64,000 bases of DNA from Narthecium ossifragum (GCA_963920575.1 OY986966.1:1818130-1882129); one strand, 5' to 3'. Shown: positions 1-11,418, numbered from the stretch's first letter. Notes: generated by a model from the sequence alone, not told the origin. A program made the numbers and translations.

Positions 1-720
1 GAGCTTGTGTATGTTAGGGCGTGGATTGGATTCATCCGAATAAGAGGATCATGCTAGTCCCATGATATCTCGGATGGAATTTTCTTCGTGATTAGGGGTT
101 GTATAGTGCTAGTCCCACTATAGTAGTGCTAGTCCCACTACGTTCCATCCCTAATCCTTCATGCATCATACTTTTGTAGATTTGGCCATCAAGATGGTAA
201 ATTCATCTTGATCTCACACCTAAATCCATATCCTTACTATTACTTGCGATGAATTCATCCTGATAAGAGGGTTCATTAGCAGTGAACGTAACTAATCATT
301 CGGTCACTGATAATTAGATAATTGTTCTTGCCGACAAGGAATCCTAAACAGAACTTGTCGAGTGATAAGGAGAACTAGCCATTCCTTTATCGACTATTAG
401 AAAGCCATTTATCGTGTTTGCATACCCTGATCTTTGGAAAACCTGGTATATCCTTAGTTACTGATTAAGAATCCTATAATCCTTTCTCTCATATTCTTCA
501 ATCCTTTAGTATAGTTTTAGTTTAATTTCAACTTGCAATCTTTTCTCAACTTATTAGTAGGAGATTTGCTAAGTATTTGATTTAAATCCCTGAAATACCT
601 GTGGACTCGACTCGGACTCTCCACTATCTACTAGTTCTTAGTAGTTAAAGTAGAGCACCGGAATATATATTGTAATTTTGGTTAGACTTGTTAAGCCACG
701 ACACTTTTCAAGTCGTATCA
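1..720 (+). repeat. 5' LTR of the Athila-like element (last 720 bp)
   Basis: Positions 1-720 align base for base with 14099-14818 of the 3' LTR. The first 870 bp of this LTR lie upstream of the window. It ends in the inverted terminal sequence CACTTTTCAAGTCGTATCA. Confidence 0.95.
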
Positions 721-726
721 AAATTT

Positions 727-744
727 TGGCGCCGTTGCCGGGGA
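727..744 (+). other. Primer binding site, tRNA-Asp type
   Basis: TGGCGCCGTTGCCGGGGA starts six bases after the LTR end. It is complementary to the 3' end of plant tRNA-Asp, the usual primer for Athila-group elements. Confidence 0.9.
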
Positions 745-976
745 TCTTTACGGCGTTTTAAGTTGTTTACTTAGTATAGTTTCTTGCTTATCAGTTGTTT
801 ATTATATAAAAGACCAAAAATAGTTTCAGTGCTAATATTTTCATATCTTTTTGTGATCAGTAGGTGAAGAACAAAGCGGCATCCTTTCGAGCGGTGAAGG
901 AGCGAACGCCAACAACACGTCATCGAGATTGCACTGTTTGCATTTCTAAACCTTGAATGATCTTTATGATGTGTTG

Positions 977-3385
977 ATGAGTGATGATAAGGACCTAGAT
1001 TTCAATCTTACATTGAAGGAATTCTTTGCTTCTTGTTCTACATCGCATAAATTGTCAGTCTCTTCTCTTACTCATTTAGCGATGGATAACCCTGAGGACA
1101 ATCTTGGACCTAATGACAATCCTAATCAACCTGAAAACCAGGGTCGTAGGGCCATGAAAGATTTTTATGTTCCAACCTCTTTCACTTCTAACTCCTGTAT
1201 TCAACATCCAGTAATTGGAGCGGCCCATTATGAGATTAAACCACAGTTTTTACAATCCTTACCGACTTTCCATGGCTTATCTCATGAGGACCACTACAAT
1301 CATATAGAGGAGTTTATTCTAATTAGTTCTATCGTGAGGGTAAATAATTTTACCGAAGACGCTTGGAGACTTAAATTATTCCCTTTCACCCTAAAAGGTA
1401 AAGCGAAACATTGGCTCACATTTCTAGAACCTCGGTCGATCACGACGTGGCCTCAATTACAAGCTCAATTTCTTGAGAAATTTTTCCCGATTACCAAGAC
1501 CAGTGACCTTCGCCATGAAATTTCCTCTTTTAGACAAGCCGACGATGAAGCATTTCATGAGACTTGGGATCGTTATAGGGAACTCCTTAGAAAATGTCCC
1601 CACCACCAATTTCCTCAATGGGCCATAGTAGAGCATTTCTACAAGGGTCTTAAGGAAAAACATCAATTAACAATAGATGCAGCGTGTGGGGGAGTGTTCA
1701 TTACCAACCCCCTTGACGATTCTTGGAGGCTTTTTGAGAGACTCGCTGAGAACTCTCAACACCACGCCACCTCCTCTAGGAATAATCGTGGGCAGTCCAA
1801 CCAATCCAATCCTCGAGGAGTTCTTGAGTTAAACGAGTCAACCCGACTTGCTCAACAGGTTGATGCCTTGAGTAGAAAACTAGATCAAGTTCTCACTCAA
1901 ACCACAAATCAGGTTGATTCATCTATTCTTCCTACGCTTCCATCGTCAGGAGAAATCTGTTTCTTATGTTCGAATCCTGGTCACGATGTCACTGACTGCC
2001 AGTTGGCATGTCATTATCCTGAGTTAGTACAGGAACACATTAATGCCGTGTATGGTCAATCTAAGCCAGCTTATGATCCTTATTCAAATTCTTACAATCC
2101 TAGTTTGAGAGATCATCCAAATTTTTCGTGGAGAACACTAGGCCAACAACCCAATCCTTTTAATTCTAGACCATCCATAGGTGCTCATACTACGAATTAT
2201 CCTCCAAAATTCCAATCATCATATCCTACCAACTCTCAAGGCCAAACTTCGTCATTTCGACCTCCATATCGGCCTGTTCAAAATCAAACATCTCAATCTT
2301 GGGGAAACAAACCGTATGTACCTCCCCAGAGTCAAGGACCTCAAAATCACTCAGCTCTTCATCCACAGCAACAAAATCATGTTCCACACAACGATGAGTT
2401 GACCCAATTAGTACACTCTCATTCTCAAACTCTGGCAAAGATAGAGGCCCAATTGGGTCAATTGGCTAATGCATTGTCTAGGAGAGAAGATGGACAATTA
2501 CCGAGTCAGTCTATTCCTAATCCCAAAGGCCAACATCATGTAGACTCATCGCATGAACAAGTACAAGCTGTGACAACCCTTCGTGGTGGTAAAACTTTTG
2601 CCAACATTGAGCAACCTGAAGTAACCACAGATGATCAAGATTTACATGCATCTCATTCTCAGACATCATTGCCCAATAACTCATGTCCATCAAAGGAACC
2701 TGGTTTATCCTCCGACACTCCACATTCAAATCATCATGACTCCATGGGTGATTTACATGCATCACCACACATGACATCATCTCATGAAAGAGAACCAAAT
2801 CCCACAACATATATTCCCAAGGTTCCTTTCCCTGAAGCTTTAGCAGATCCTACGTCCACGCCATTCAAAAATTCAAAAATAGATGAGATGATGGAGGTGT
2901 TTAAAAAAGTGCATATTAATCTTCCTCTGCTTGATGCCATCAAACACATTCCATCTTATGCCAAATTCCTCAAGGACCTTTGCACACATAAACGGCAGTC
3001 TAGGTCACATGTGTCTAAGAAGATTTTCCTGACCGAGCAAGTTAGCTCAATTCTTCGATGTGATCTTCCTCCTAAGCTCAAGGATCCTGGCACCCCCACA
3101 ATCTCATGCATTATAGGAAATCACACGATTGATGGAGCACTACTGGATTTGGGTGCAAGTGTCAACCTCATGCCTTTCTCCTTATATTCTAAGTTTGGTA
3201 TAGAAGAATTGAAACCTACAGCCATGACCCTACAATTAGCTGATCGATCAATTAAGACACCAAGAGGAATCCTTGAAGACGTTTTGGTTAAGGTTGATCG
3301 GTGCGTATTCCCGGTTGACTTTGTTGTGTTAGACATGGAACCTGGAGTGCAAACTAAAAAATCAGTTCCTATAATCCTTGGCTGA
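977..3385 (+). CDS. Athila-like gag and protease, ended by an in-frame TGA
   Basis: This is the capsid/nucleocapsid and protease part of the retrotransposon polyprotein, 802 residues from the first ATG of the frame at 977. A second ATG at 1082 is an equally possible start. A retrotransposon gag domain lies in the N-terminal third. A CCHC zinc knuckle (C-x2-C-x4-H-x4-C, CFLCSNPGHDVTDC) begins near residue 328, followed by a Q/P/N-rich linker. The protease active site DLGAS is near residue 724; DLGAS instead of DTGAS is common in this lineage. The frame stops at TGA 3383-3385 just after IILG, where relatives continue with an arginine, so a CGA to TGA change is likely. The same frame stays open to 6493 after this stop. 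Confidence 0.85.
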   Translation: MSDDKDLDFNLTLKEFFASCSTSHKLSVSSLTHLAMDNPEDNLGPNDNPNQPENQGRRAMKDFYVPTSFTSNSCIQHPVIGAAHYEIKPQFLQSLPTFHGLSHEDHYNHIEEFILISSIVRVNNFTEDAWRLKLFPFTLKGKAKHWLTFLEPRSITTWPQLQAQFLEKFFPITKTSDLRHEISSFRQADDEAFHETWDRYRELLRKCPHHQFPQWAIVEHFYKGLKEKHQLTIDAACGGVFITNPLDDSWRLFERLAENSQHHATSSRNNRGQSNQSNPRGVLELNESTRLAQQVDALSRKLDQVLTQTTNQVDSSILPTLPSSGEICFLCSNPGHDVTDCQLACHYPELVQEHINAVYGQSKPAYDPYSNSYNPSLRDHPNFSWRTLGQQPNPFNSRPSIGAHTTNYPPKFQSSYPTNSQGQTSSFRPPYRPVQNQTSQSWGNKPYVPPQSQGPQNHSALHPQQQNHVPHNDELTQLVHSHSQTLAKIEAQLGQLANALSRREDGQLPSQSIPNPKGQHHVDSSHEQVQAVTTLRGGKTFANIEQPEVTTDDQDLHASHSQTSLPNNSCPSKEPGLSSDTPHSNHHDSMGDLHASPHMTSSHEREPNPTTYIPKVPFPEALADPTSTPFKNSKIDEMMEVFKKVHINLPLLDAIKHIPSYAKFLKDLCTHKRQSRSHVSKKIFLTEQVSSILRCDLPPKLKDPGTPTISCIIGNHTIDGALLDLGASVNLMPFSLYSKFGIEELKPTAMTLQLADRSIKTPRGILEDVLVKVDRCVFPVDFVVLDMEPGVQTKKSVPIILG

Positions 3386-6300
3386 CCCTTCTTGGCTACA
3401 GCCAATGCTTGTATTAACTGTAGGGATGGTTTCATGACGGTCACATTTGGTAATATGGAGTTACGTTTGAATATATTTCATGCTTCAAAGAATCATGCGT
3501 ATTATGATGACTGCTTTATGGTTGATACCTTGGTTAATGAGGATGAGATAATGAGTTATGTTGATGATACATTACCTGTGTTGTTGTTGAATGATGATAC
3601 TCCGTGTGGGAGTTTTGAGAGTGGTTGTCACATGTCTATTGTGGTTGAAGACGATGTTTTTGAACATTATGTGTCACATGTGCATGAAGATGTTTTGAGT
3701 ACGGATATAGTGTTTCCGGTTGTGAACAATAAAAAAAATGATTTGGATGGTTTTGGGTCGGTTTTCAAGTCTGAAAATGACAACGTTTTAAAGGATTTTA
3801 ACGATCTTGATGTCATTACTGATGTGTGCGGTATTTCCTGGAAAAAACCTCTCCTTGAGCCTTTACCTCCTACCTCCTCAATGCCGGCTGTACCTTCTTT
3901 GATCACACCACCATCTTTGGAGCTGAAAACGTTGCCATCCAATTTAAAATATGCCTTCCTTGGACCTGAATTTACCCTTCCAGTAATTATCTCTTCTGCA
4001 TTAACCATTGATCAAGAGCATCAATTACTCGATGTCCTCAAACTGCATAAAAGAGCTATAGGGTGGTCCATTGGTGATCTTAAAGGCATTGATCCTTCGA
4101 TTTGCATGCATCGCATACTCTTAGAGGATGAAACTAAATGTGTCCGGGAGATGCAACGCCGGCTCAACCCTCTTATGAAAGATGTTGTAATGAAGGAAGT
4201 AATTAAACTTTTAGACGCAGGGATCATTTATCCGATCTTAGACTCTAAATGGATTAGTCCTACTCAGGTCGTTCCTAAAAAATCTGGCATCACAGTGGTT
4301 AAAAATGACAAAGGGGAGGATATCCCAACTAGACAGACCACAGGGTGGAGAGTTTGTATCGATTATAGGCGCCTTAACGCTTTAACTCGAAAAGATCATT
4401 TTCCATTGCCCTTCATTGACCAGATTTTAGAACGGTTATCAGGACAAGCCTATTATTGTTTCCTTGACGGCTACTCTGGGTATAATCAAGTCGCCATCGA
4501 TCCTAATGATCAGGAGAAGACAACCTTTACATGTCCGTATGGAACATTCGCTTATCGTCGTATGCCTTTTGGCCTTTGCAATGCCCCAGCGACATTTCAA
4601 CGTTGCATGCTTGCTATTTTCGGGGATATGATTGAACAGTTTCTAGAGATATTTATGGATGACTTCTCTGTGTTTGGCCAGTCCTTTGAATCATGCCTTC
4701 AAAATTTATCCAAAGTCCTTGCTAGGTGTGAGAAAACTAATCTTGTGTTGAGTTGGGAAAAGAGCCATTTTATGGTTACGGAAGGTATCGTTCTCGGCCA
4801 CGTCATTTCAAGTCGAGGGATTGAGGTAGATAAAGCTAAGTTAGAGCTTATTTCTAAACTTCCGCCTCCTTCGTCGGTGCGTCAAATTCGGTCATTCCTG
4901 GGCCACGCAGGGTTCTATCGGAGGTTTATTAAGGATTTTAGGAAAATCTCCCGACCGTTATGTGAGCTATTGGTTAAAGATGTTCCATTTGTGTTCGATC
5001 AATCTTGTCTTCATGCTTTTCATGTCCAGCGTGATTCACTCTCTTCAGCACCGATTGTCCATTGTCCTGATTATAATCATCCCTTTGAAATCATGTGTGA
5101 CGCATCCGATCACGCAGTAGGTGCTGTGTTGGGACAAACTATTGATAAACTACCTCGTGTCATCTACTATGCTAGTAAGACGTTGAATGAAGCTCAGGTG
5201 AATTACACGACTACTGAGAAAGAGTTACTGGCTGTGATTTTTTCCTTAGAAAAGTTTCGGTCATATCTTCTTGAATCCAAAGTCATAATTTTTACCGATC
5301 ATTCAGCCCTTAGGTACCTTGTTTCCAAGAAAGAGCTTAAACCTCGATTAATTCGTTGGATTTTGCTTCTCCAAGAGTTCGATCTCGAATTACGAGATAA
5401 AAAGGGAGCTTTAAACGTGGTAGCCGATCATCTGTCGCGTCTTCCTGTCGATGTCATTAATGATTCATCCCCGATCGATGATACCTTCCCTGATGAATAT
5501 TTATTGGCTGTTGATCAAGCACCAAAACCGTGGTTTGCACACATCGTAAATTATCTTGTTTCTGGATTCACTCCTGCTCATTGGAATAAACTAGATCGAG
5601 ATAAATTCTTTTCGAAAGTTAAATCCTATGTCTGGAATGATCCCATCCTTTTTAAACACTGTTCGGATCAGATTATGAGATGTTGTGTACCCGAATCTGA
5701 AATAATCTCCATTCTTACTTCGTGTCACTCTCATGCATGTGGAGGACACTTTTCAGGTCGTCGAACCGCAGCCAAGATTTTTCAATCTGGTTTTTATTGG
5801 CCCTCGATTTTTCGTGATGCTCACAGTTTTTCAAAAGCGTGTGTGCGGTGTCAACAATTAGGGAGTATTTCGCATCGAAATGAAATGCCTCAAAATCCGA
5901 TTATTGAATGTGAAGTATTTGATGTTTGGGGTATTGATTTTATGGGCCCGTTTCCTCCTTCAAATGGCTACATCTACATTTTATTAGCCGTTGATTACGT
6001 TTCGAAATGGATTGAAGCCATAGCGACTAAGACCAATGATCACCGAGTTGTTGTTAAATTTCTTCATTCTAACATTTTCTCTCGGTTTGGTCATCCTCGA
6101 GCTATTATAAGTGATGGCGGATCACACTTTATGAATCGATATTTCCGTCACACTCTCGATAAGTATAATATTTCCCATAAGGTTGCCACACCATATCACC
6201 CTCAGACCAGTGGGCAGGTAGAGGTGTCTAATAGGGAGATCAAACGCATCCTGGAGAAAGTCGTGCGGTTGGATAGAAAGGACTGGTCTATGCGCTTGAA

Positions 6301-7264
6301 TGAAGCACTCTGGGCATATAGAACGGCATTTAAAACACCCATAGGGATGTCCCCATATCGGATGGTCTACGGTAAGTATTGCCGCTTACCAGTGAATCTC
6401 ATGGATAGAGTGTGGTTAACTAAGGCTGAGAATTCGGTAAAAACCGAACCGAATTACCGAATACCGAATTACCGAATTACCGAAATTCCATGATTTTAAA
6501 AACCGAACTGAACCGAATTAGGGTATAAAACCGAACCGAACCGAACCGAATTAATTCGGTACACTAATTTAAAAACTGAACCGAACCGAATTCATGAAAA
6601 AACCGAACCGAACCGAAAAAACCGAAATACCGAAATTTTTTTACTTACAATATAAAACCGAACCGAAATAAGCTATATAATTTTAAAAAATTCGGTATTT
6701 CGGTATTTACCGAATTTTAAAAATAAAAACCGAAACCGAACCGAATACCGAATTTTTGACAAAAAAAAAACCGAACCGAACCGAATTTACCGAAAAACCG
6801 AACCGAATTGTTCGGTTTGGTTCGGTTCTAAAAATTCGGTTCGGTTTTGCTCACCCCTATGGTTAACTATTAAAGAGGTTAATTGGTTACCTACGGGTCA
6901 GAGCGCTCGCCTGCTCCAACTCAATGAGTTGGAGGAAATACGTAATGACGCCTATGATAATGCTCTTATCTATAAAGCTCGAACTAAGGCATACCATGAT
7001 CGGTTCATTCATCAAAGAACTTTTAATGTGGGAGATAGGGTGTGGTTATTTAACGCTAGATTATGGCTTTTCCCAGGGAAATTGAAATTTAGATGGACTG
7101 GTCCATTCGAAGTTACTCAAGTTTTTTCCCATGGGGCTGTTGAAGTCTGCAATCCTCACTCTGAGTCCACCTTCAAAGTGAATGGCCAAAGGTTAAAAAG
7201 ATACATAGAAAATCCTCTGACCTTAGAAGCCACACAGAGGTTGCATGAACCACTTTCTGAGTAG
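3386..7264 (+). pseudogene. Athila-like pol: RT, RNase H, integrase, split by a MITE
   Basis: The gag frame continues without a frame change after the TGA at 3383. It begins PFLATANA, the end of the protease region. Reverse transcriptase lies at about 4170-4870 with the catalytic box FMDD, and RNase H at about 5080-5440. The integrase zinc finger (H-H-C-C) is at about 5725-5870, and the catalytic core at about 5920-6240 has its aspartates in GIDFMG and ISDGG and its glutamate in GQVEVSNRE. The frame is broken at 6420 by a 439-bp MITE and resumes at 6868. The integrase C-terminus (GDRVWLFN, then KFRWTGPFEV) ends at TAG 7262-7264. Insert plus target duplication is 447 bp, a multiple of three, but the insert brings its own stop at 6491-6493. 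The element can no longer make a full integrase. Confidence 0.88.
6421..6859. mobile_element. hAT-like MITE rich in CCGAA/TTCGG repeats
   Basis: The insertion is flanked by an exact 8-bp duplication TGGTTAAC (6413-6420 and 6860-6867). Its ends are inverted: TAAGGCTGAG on the left, CTCACCCCTA on the right. An 8-bp duplication and TAGGGGTGAGC-type ends fit non-autonomous hAT elements. The interior is almost entirely CCGAA repeats on the left and TTCGG repeats on the right, so the whole unit can fold back. No coding sequence. Confidence 0.8.
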
Positions 7265-7582
7265 TTGCGCTCTCATGTCGTCGAGCTCGAGACGTTAAAC
7301 CAAGCGCTTGTTGGGAGGCAACCCATCCGTTGTGTGTGTTCTGTTGTTTTTGGTTTCTTTCATGTGTTCTTTGCATGCTTGCGTATTTTCTGCTTAGTGC
7401 GTTGTTGATTTTGGTTGTCTGATAATTCTGTCATCGATGTCTGTGACTGATCGTGTTAATGGTGAATCAGAGGATGTCCGTACTTGAATTCTTTTGACAT
7501 GGAGAAGTCTATATTTTTACAAGGGTCGCAGCGGCTTCATTTTTAAGTTTTCTGGTGGATTTTCTCGCATTTTGGTCCGACC

Positions 7583-8170
7583 GATCGATCGAGCTATAGA
7601 AGGACCGATCGATCCTTCTTTACATCTAGCATTGCTTTTCTTCGTTCCGGAGTTGGATCGCTCCGTCCCATGTCGGCCGATCGATCCAACTTGCGGCTTT
7701 ATTTTTGCCAGAACATGGTGTTTTTGCCTCGCAAACACCCGATCGATCGGCTCTTCGCTCCATCTTGTCTTTACTCTTGGCTTTAGATGGATCGATCGGG
7801 GCTTGAGAGCGGGATCGGTCCGTCTTGTGCATTTAATCCTGACAGAACGTAGTGTTTTTGACACTACATCTATCGATCGATCCGTCCTTCGCTCCAACAT
7901 TTTGAGAAAACTAAGTGTGCGACTTCGATCGATCCGTCCTAGCGGGTTCGATCGATCCGACTAGGTATTTATTGGTGACAGAGCGTGGTGTTTTTGGCCC
8001 TACAACGTGCGATCGATCCGTCCATCGGTCGCGCTCTTTGAGTCGGTCTGATCGATCGGGCACACCAAGTTCGATCGATCGGACGACTTTAGTAGCTATT
8101 GTTCATCGGTGCCCACCTGATGCAGCTACGTGGCGTTCGATCGATCCATCCTCTCTAGTCCGATCGATCC
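7583..8170. repeat. Cluster of GATCGATC palindromes in the Athila internal region
   Basis: About a dozen GATCGATC cores lie in 590 bp (for example near 7583, 7607, 7676, 7740, 7790, 7925, 7950, 8009, 8050, 8073, 8139, 8161). The first two are 24 bp apart, the spacing seen in the LTR modules. A weak TATA-like sequence follows at about 8267-8276 and an ORF starts at 8814. No real coding sequence was recognised between the pol stop (7264) and 8474; the ORFs here are driven by the repeated word. Confidence 0.75.
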
Positions 8171-8813
8171 TGCTGGTTCCTTGAGATAACTTCTGATTTT
8201 TCCGCGCCTCTGCCTCGCCGTCTCCAACTCGGACTCCAGTCCGAGTTAATCCATACCTCTTAGCCGCCTATTTATTCCCCTCCTTACCTCAACTACGAGA
8301 CCTAGCGAACTACATAAGTCGTTTCGTGGTTGCCGGAGTTCCTCCCATCATCGGCGTCCAGCTTAGGCGAACACCGTCGTCCCGGCTTCCGGTGTGTCCT
8401 TCCAGGCAATTGCAACTTTCCGGTAAGAGTCCGACGCGTCCTTTTCATCTCTCCATTGCCAGTGTGATAATCCCTTGTGTGTGTGTCCTCTTCATCTCTC
8501 CCTTGCATGCGCACCCATAGTTTGTGCCATGTTTTCCGACCAACGTCGCCGACCTCCATCACCGCTGGCCATCGCCTTCCTCTCATTGTTGTCGGTTTCT
8601 TTTCACCTTCCATTATGCATGCTTGTCTTCGCTGTTCTCTTCACCAGTTACCACAGCTCTTGCATCTCTTTCCTTCCTCTGTTCCATCATGGTATATGTT
8701 CTTCCCTCACCCATGTTGGATCGATCGGCACCTGCAAGTTCGACCGATCCAACATAGTCCAGTCATTCTTCCCCGGTCTTCTTACCTATTATCTCGGATG
8801 CAGGTTCCTCTCA

Positions 8814-9365
8814 ATGTCTACTTCCAGTCATGGGTCGTCGGGACCCGAGTTTGAGCCAGGATCTCCGGTCTCTCAAGCTTCGGTGTTCTCCTCCGATGAG
8901 GAACTGTCCGACTCAGCCGATTCGAGCCGGCCACCGTCGCCACCGGTAGTCTACTGTTACCATCCTTGGGATGTCCCCATCCCTATTTATCCTGCCGGTT
9001 CGGTTATCGACCATCCTGTCGGTGTTGAGTTTTTTGGGCCGTTCCCGGATCCTGATCTCTTTGCCTGTCTTGTTTATGCTATTCAGCACAACCCTGGTCT
9101 CGAGGATCCGTGGGTCGCTTTCCGATTGCCCGACGGGTCCTCTGTTGTGGTGCCTCCACGATCTCTGATTGATCCGGGGCTTCTATCGCCAGCACTTTCG
9201 CCCCCAGGATCACCGTATGCTTCGGATGACCCTGATCGCCCACTGTTCCGACGGTCAAGCGAGAGTGTTTCTGATGACGAGGACAACGAGGATGAGGATG
9301 ACGAGGATGAGGATGACGAGGACTCCGACGAGGATGACGATGAAGACATGGACAACGATGATTAG
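8814..9365 (+). CDS. Unknown retrotransposon ORF with acidic C-terminus
   Basis: I do not recognise this protein. From the ATG at 8814 it is 183 residues: a Ser/Pro-rich N-terminus (SSDEELSDSADSSRPPSPP), a middle section with bulky residues (YCYHPWDVPIPIYP, then FFGPFPDPDLFACLVYAI) that could fold, and a tail made almost entirely of Asp and Glu. The frame is open further upstream to 8475, where it would add a very hydrophobic stretch, but that part contains a GATCGATC module (8719-8750), so I prefer the 8814 start. It lies between pol and the third ORF of the Athila element. A protein made by the element is possible, but low-complexity composition could also leave a frame open by chance. Confidence 0.4.
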   Translation: MSTSSHGSSGPEFEPGSPVSQASVFSSDEELSDSADSSRPPSPPVVYCYHPWDVPIPIYPAGSVIDHPVGVEFFGPFPDPDLFACLVYAIQHNPGLEDPWVAFRLPDGSSVVVPPRSLIDPGLLSPALSPPGSPYASDDPDRPLFRRSSESVSDDEDNEDEDDEDEDDEDSDEDDDEDMDNDD

Positions 9366-9598
9366 ACTCTAGGACTTTCATATTCTACTTTCTAGGACTC
9401 CTGCTTGATTTGATGTCTGTCTAGATTGAGTTTGTTACTTACCAGTTTATTTTTGCACTTTGGATTTTATTTTGTTCTTCGTAGCATTGTTTTGTTCGTT
9501 CCTCAATGACATTAGGATTTGGGTTGCTTGGTTTTATTGTGTTGATCAGGTGTGAGGCATCATGCTTGCTGTGCATGTTTTGGGTATTAAAGAAGTAG

Positions 9599-9713
9599 GA
9601 TCGATCGGGTTTCTTGGACCGATCGATTCCCCGCCCTTAAGTGTGCGTTGTGGCGCTTGGGCTGGGTGACGCGTGGAGTTCGATCGATCCAACCTCAAAG
9701 GCTGGATCGATCG
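9599..9713. promoter_or_regulatory. Two GATCGATC modules followed by a TATA-like box
   Basis: Module one has cores at 9599 and 9621, module two at 9682 and 9705 (22 and 23 bp apart). TATAAG follows at 9733-9738, and the next long ORF starts at 10029. This layout (modules, TATA, start) is the same as in the 3' LTR. A promoter role is inference. Confidence 0.5.
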
Positions 9714-10028
9714 AAGTCGTGCGCACTTGGGGTATAAGACGCGTCCGAGCGATCTAGGGCTTATCCCCTTTGATCGCTCCCCCTTTTTCTTCCTCCCCGT
9801 TCCACTCGGTTTCCGCCGCTCCGCGATCCTCCTCCCGGCAGGTCGTTGGTCTCCCCTCCCGCAAGACCTCCTCACCATCATCCTCCACCGCCCCACATTT
9901 CCTTCCTCCGGCTTCCTTCCCCACTCACGACCTCTCCATTTCGTCCAAACCCATTCCACCATCTCAACCCAAGGATCCTTGCGCTCCGTTGATCGTCGCC
10001 GGCGCCGTCCTTCATCTTCATCCCTACC

Positions 10029-11418
10029 ATGGTACGCGCGAAGAACGTCACCAAGAAGGGTGTCGGTGGCAAAGGGAAAGCGGCCGCCGCTTCTTCTTCC
10101 ACCCCTCCGGCCCGACGGCTGCCATTAACTACGGCGTCGTCAATGTCTTCTCCAGCCACATCCGCTTCTTCACCGGCGTCGTCCTCTTCCCCACCTCCGC
10201 CAAGGCCGATCGGAGCCTCGCGAGCTCCACCACCTTCTTCGACGGCAGTCACGCAGTCGTCCGGCAAAAGAAAGGCAGCGGCGGTGGCGTCCTCCTCCCA
10301 ACAAGTCCAGCGACCAAGAAAGCGCAAGAAATCCCACCCATCGACTGCCCCGACAGACGTCCACGGCCTTCATCCTCGCTGGCAGCGCGAGCTCAACCTT
10401 GAGTACGCCTTCGACGTCGAGTTTTTCCGTACGGTCGAGCACGCCAAAGATTCCGTTGCGACCCTTGAGCGCCGGGGTCTCCTACCTGTGTGCACGCCCA
10501 GCTCCACTGTCTATCCGCGGCTGGTGTGCATGTTTTATCAGAACATGCAACCTATTCCTTTTGGGGACGCGCGCGACAAGGATACATCCCACCGGTACCA
10601 GTCCCGTGGGTTCACTTCCATGATCGACGGAGTAGAGGTAACTTTGAATCTCCGGGCGGTCTGCGATGCATTGTCAATTCCGAAACGCTGCCGCGACCTC
10701 CACCGAGCGACGCCTGACGAGTATTACGCCCAGGAGTTCGACGCTTACATGTTTCTTCGGCCGAACCGTTATCCCTCCGACACCTTTTCTCGCGCTGAGC
10801 TGCCGCCGCACATGTGGCTGATCGACGATGTCCTGCGACGTAACGTTTTTCAGATGGGGCATGCTCAATATCGGACCGGAGATTGGCTCCGCATGTTGTG
10901 GCTGTTGCCAAGGACTGGGCGATGAGTATCCCGCAGATGATCTTGGAGGACATCGATCAGTTCTATCGGATGACGGTGCTGGATATGCGGTCGAGTTATA
11001 ACGATGCCGCCTGCCCACATCCTCGGCTTATCTCCACGTTCTACACCGCCAGGAGCGCGTTCCGGAGGGGGAGCAGACCGTGTCGATGGATGCCCTTCTG
11101 GCGGCACGGTTTCGTTCCGCTACCTGAAGCAAGGTCCTCAGTCACATGAGGAGGGCGGGTGTCTTGCTCAGTCAGCCGCGGCCCAGCCGATCACACCATG
11201 CACCGGAGTACGGGCCAGTCGACCATCCTACGCTGGGAGAGATGTACAGAGAGTTCCACGGTGAGTTGGCACGGTTACACCAGCGCTTGGACGCGGTCGA
11301 CGCGAGAGATGAGGCTTTCCGAGCAGACCTTTCGTACATTCGGGCGCGTCTTGACGACCTTCACCCTCCTGCGCCGGTTCTTACTATCGTACCTTATTGT
11401 CCCCCACCTCACCCTTGA
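10029..11418 (+). pseudogene. Third (env-position) ORF of the Athila-like element, frameshifted
   Basis: The open part 10029-10925 encodes 298 residues. The N-terminus is Ala/Ser/Pro-rich with a basic stretch (RPRKRKKS) that could be a nuclear signal. From about residue 115 a folded-looking domain begins (WQRELNLEYAFDVEFF, later MIDGVEVTLN) that resembles the plant transposon protein domain often found downstream of pol in Athila elements. The frame then shifts near 10890 (continuing as AKDWAMSIPQMILEDI in another frame), shifts again near 11005, meets a TGA at about 11125, and ends after a coiled-coil-like segment (REFHGELARLHQRLDAVDA) at 11418. The coding trace is therefore longer than any single frame. 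Function is unknown. The position matches the env-like gene of Athila, but I see no clear signal peptide or membrane anchor. Confidence 0.6.

Noticed and set aside
7565..8184. ORFs on both strands (for example 7494-7964 +, 7517-7900 -) rich in DRS/IDRS
   Set aside because: They come from translating the repeated GATCGATC word, which leaves frames open by chance. Overlapping frames on both strands show the same bias.
9083..9355. Serine-rich ORF on the minus strand
   Set aside because: It is the antisense of the GA(C/T) and GAG codons of the acidic tail.
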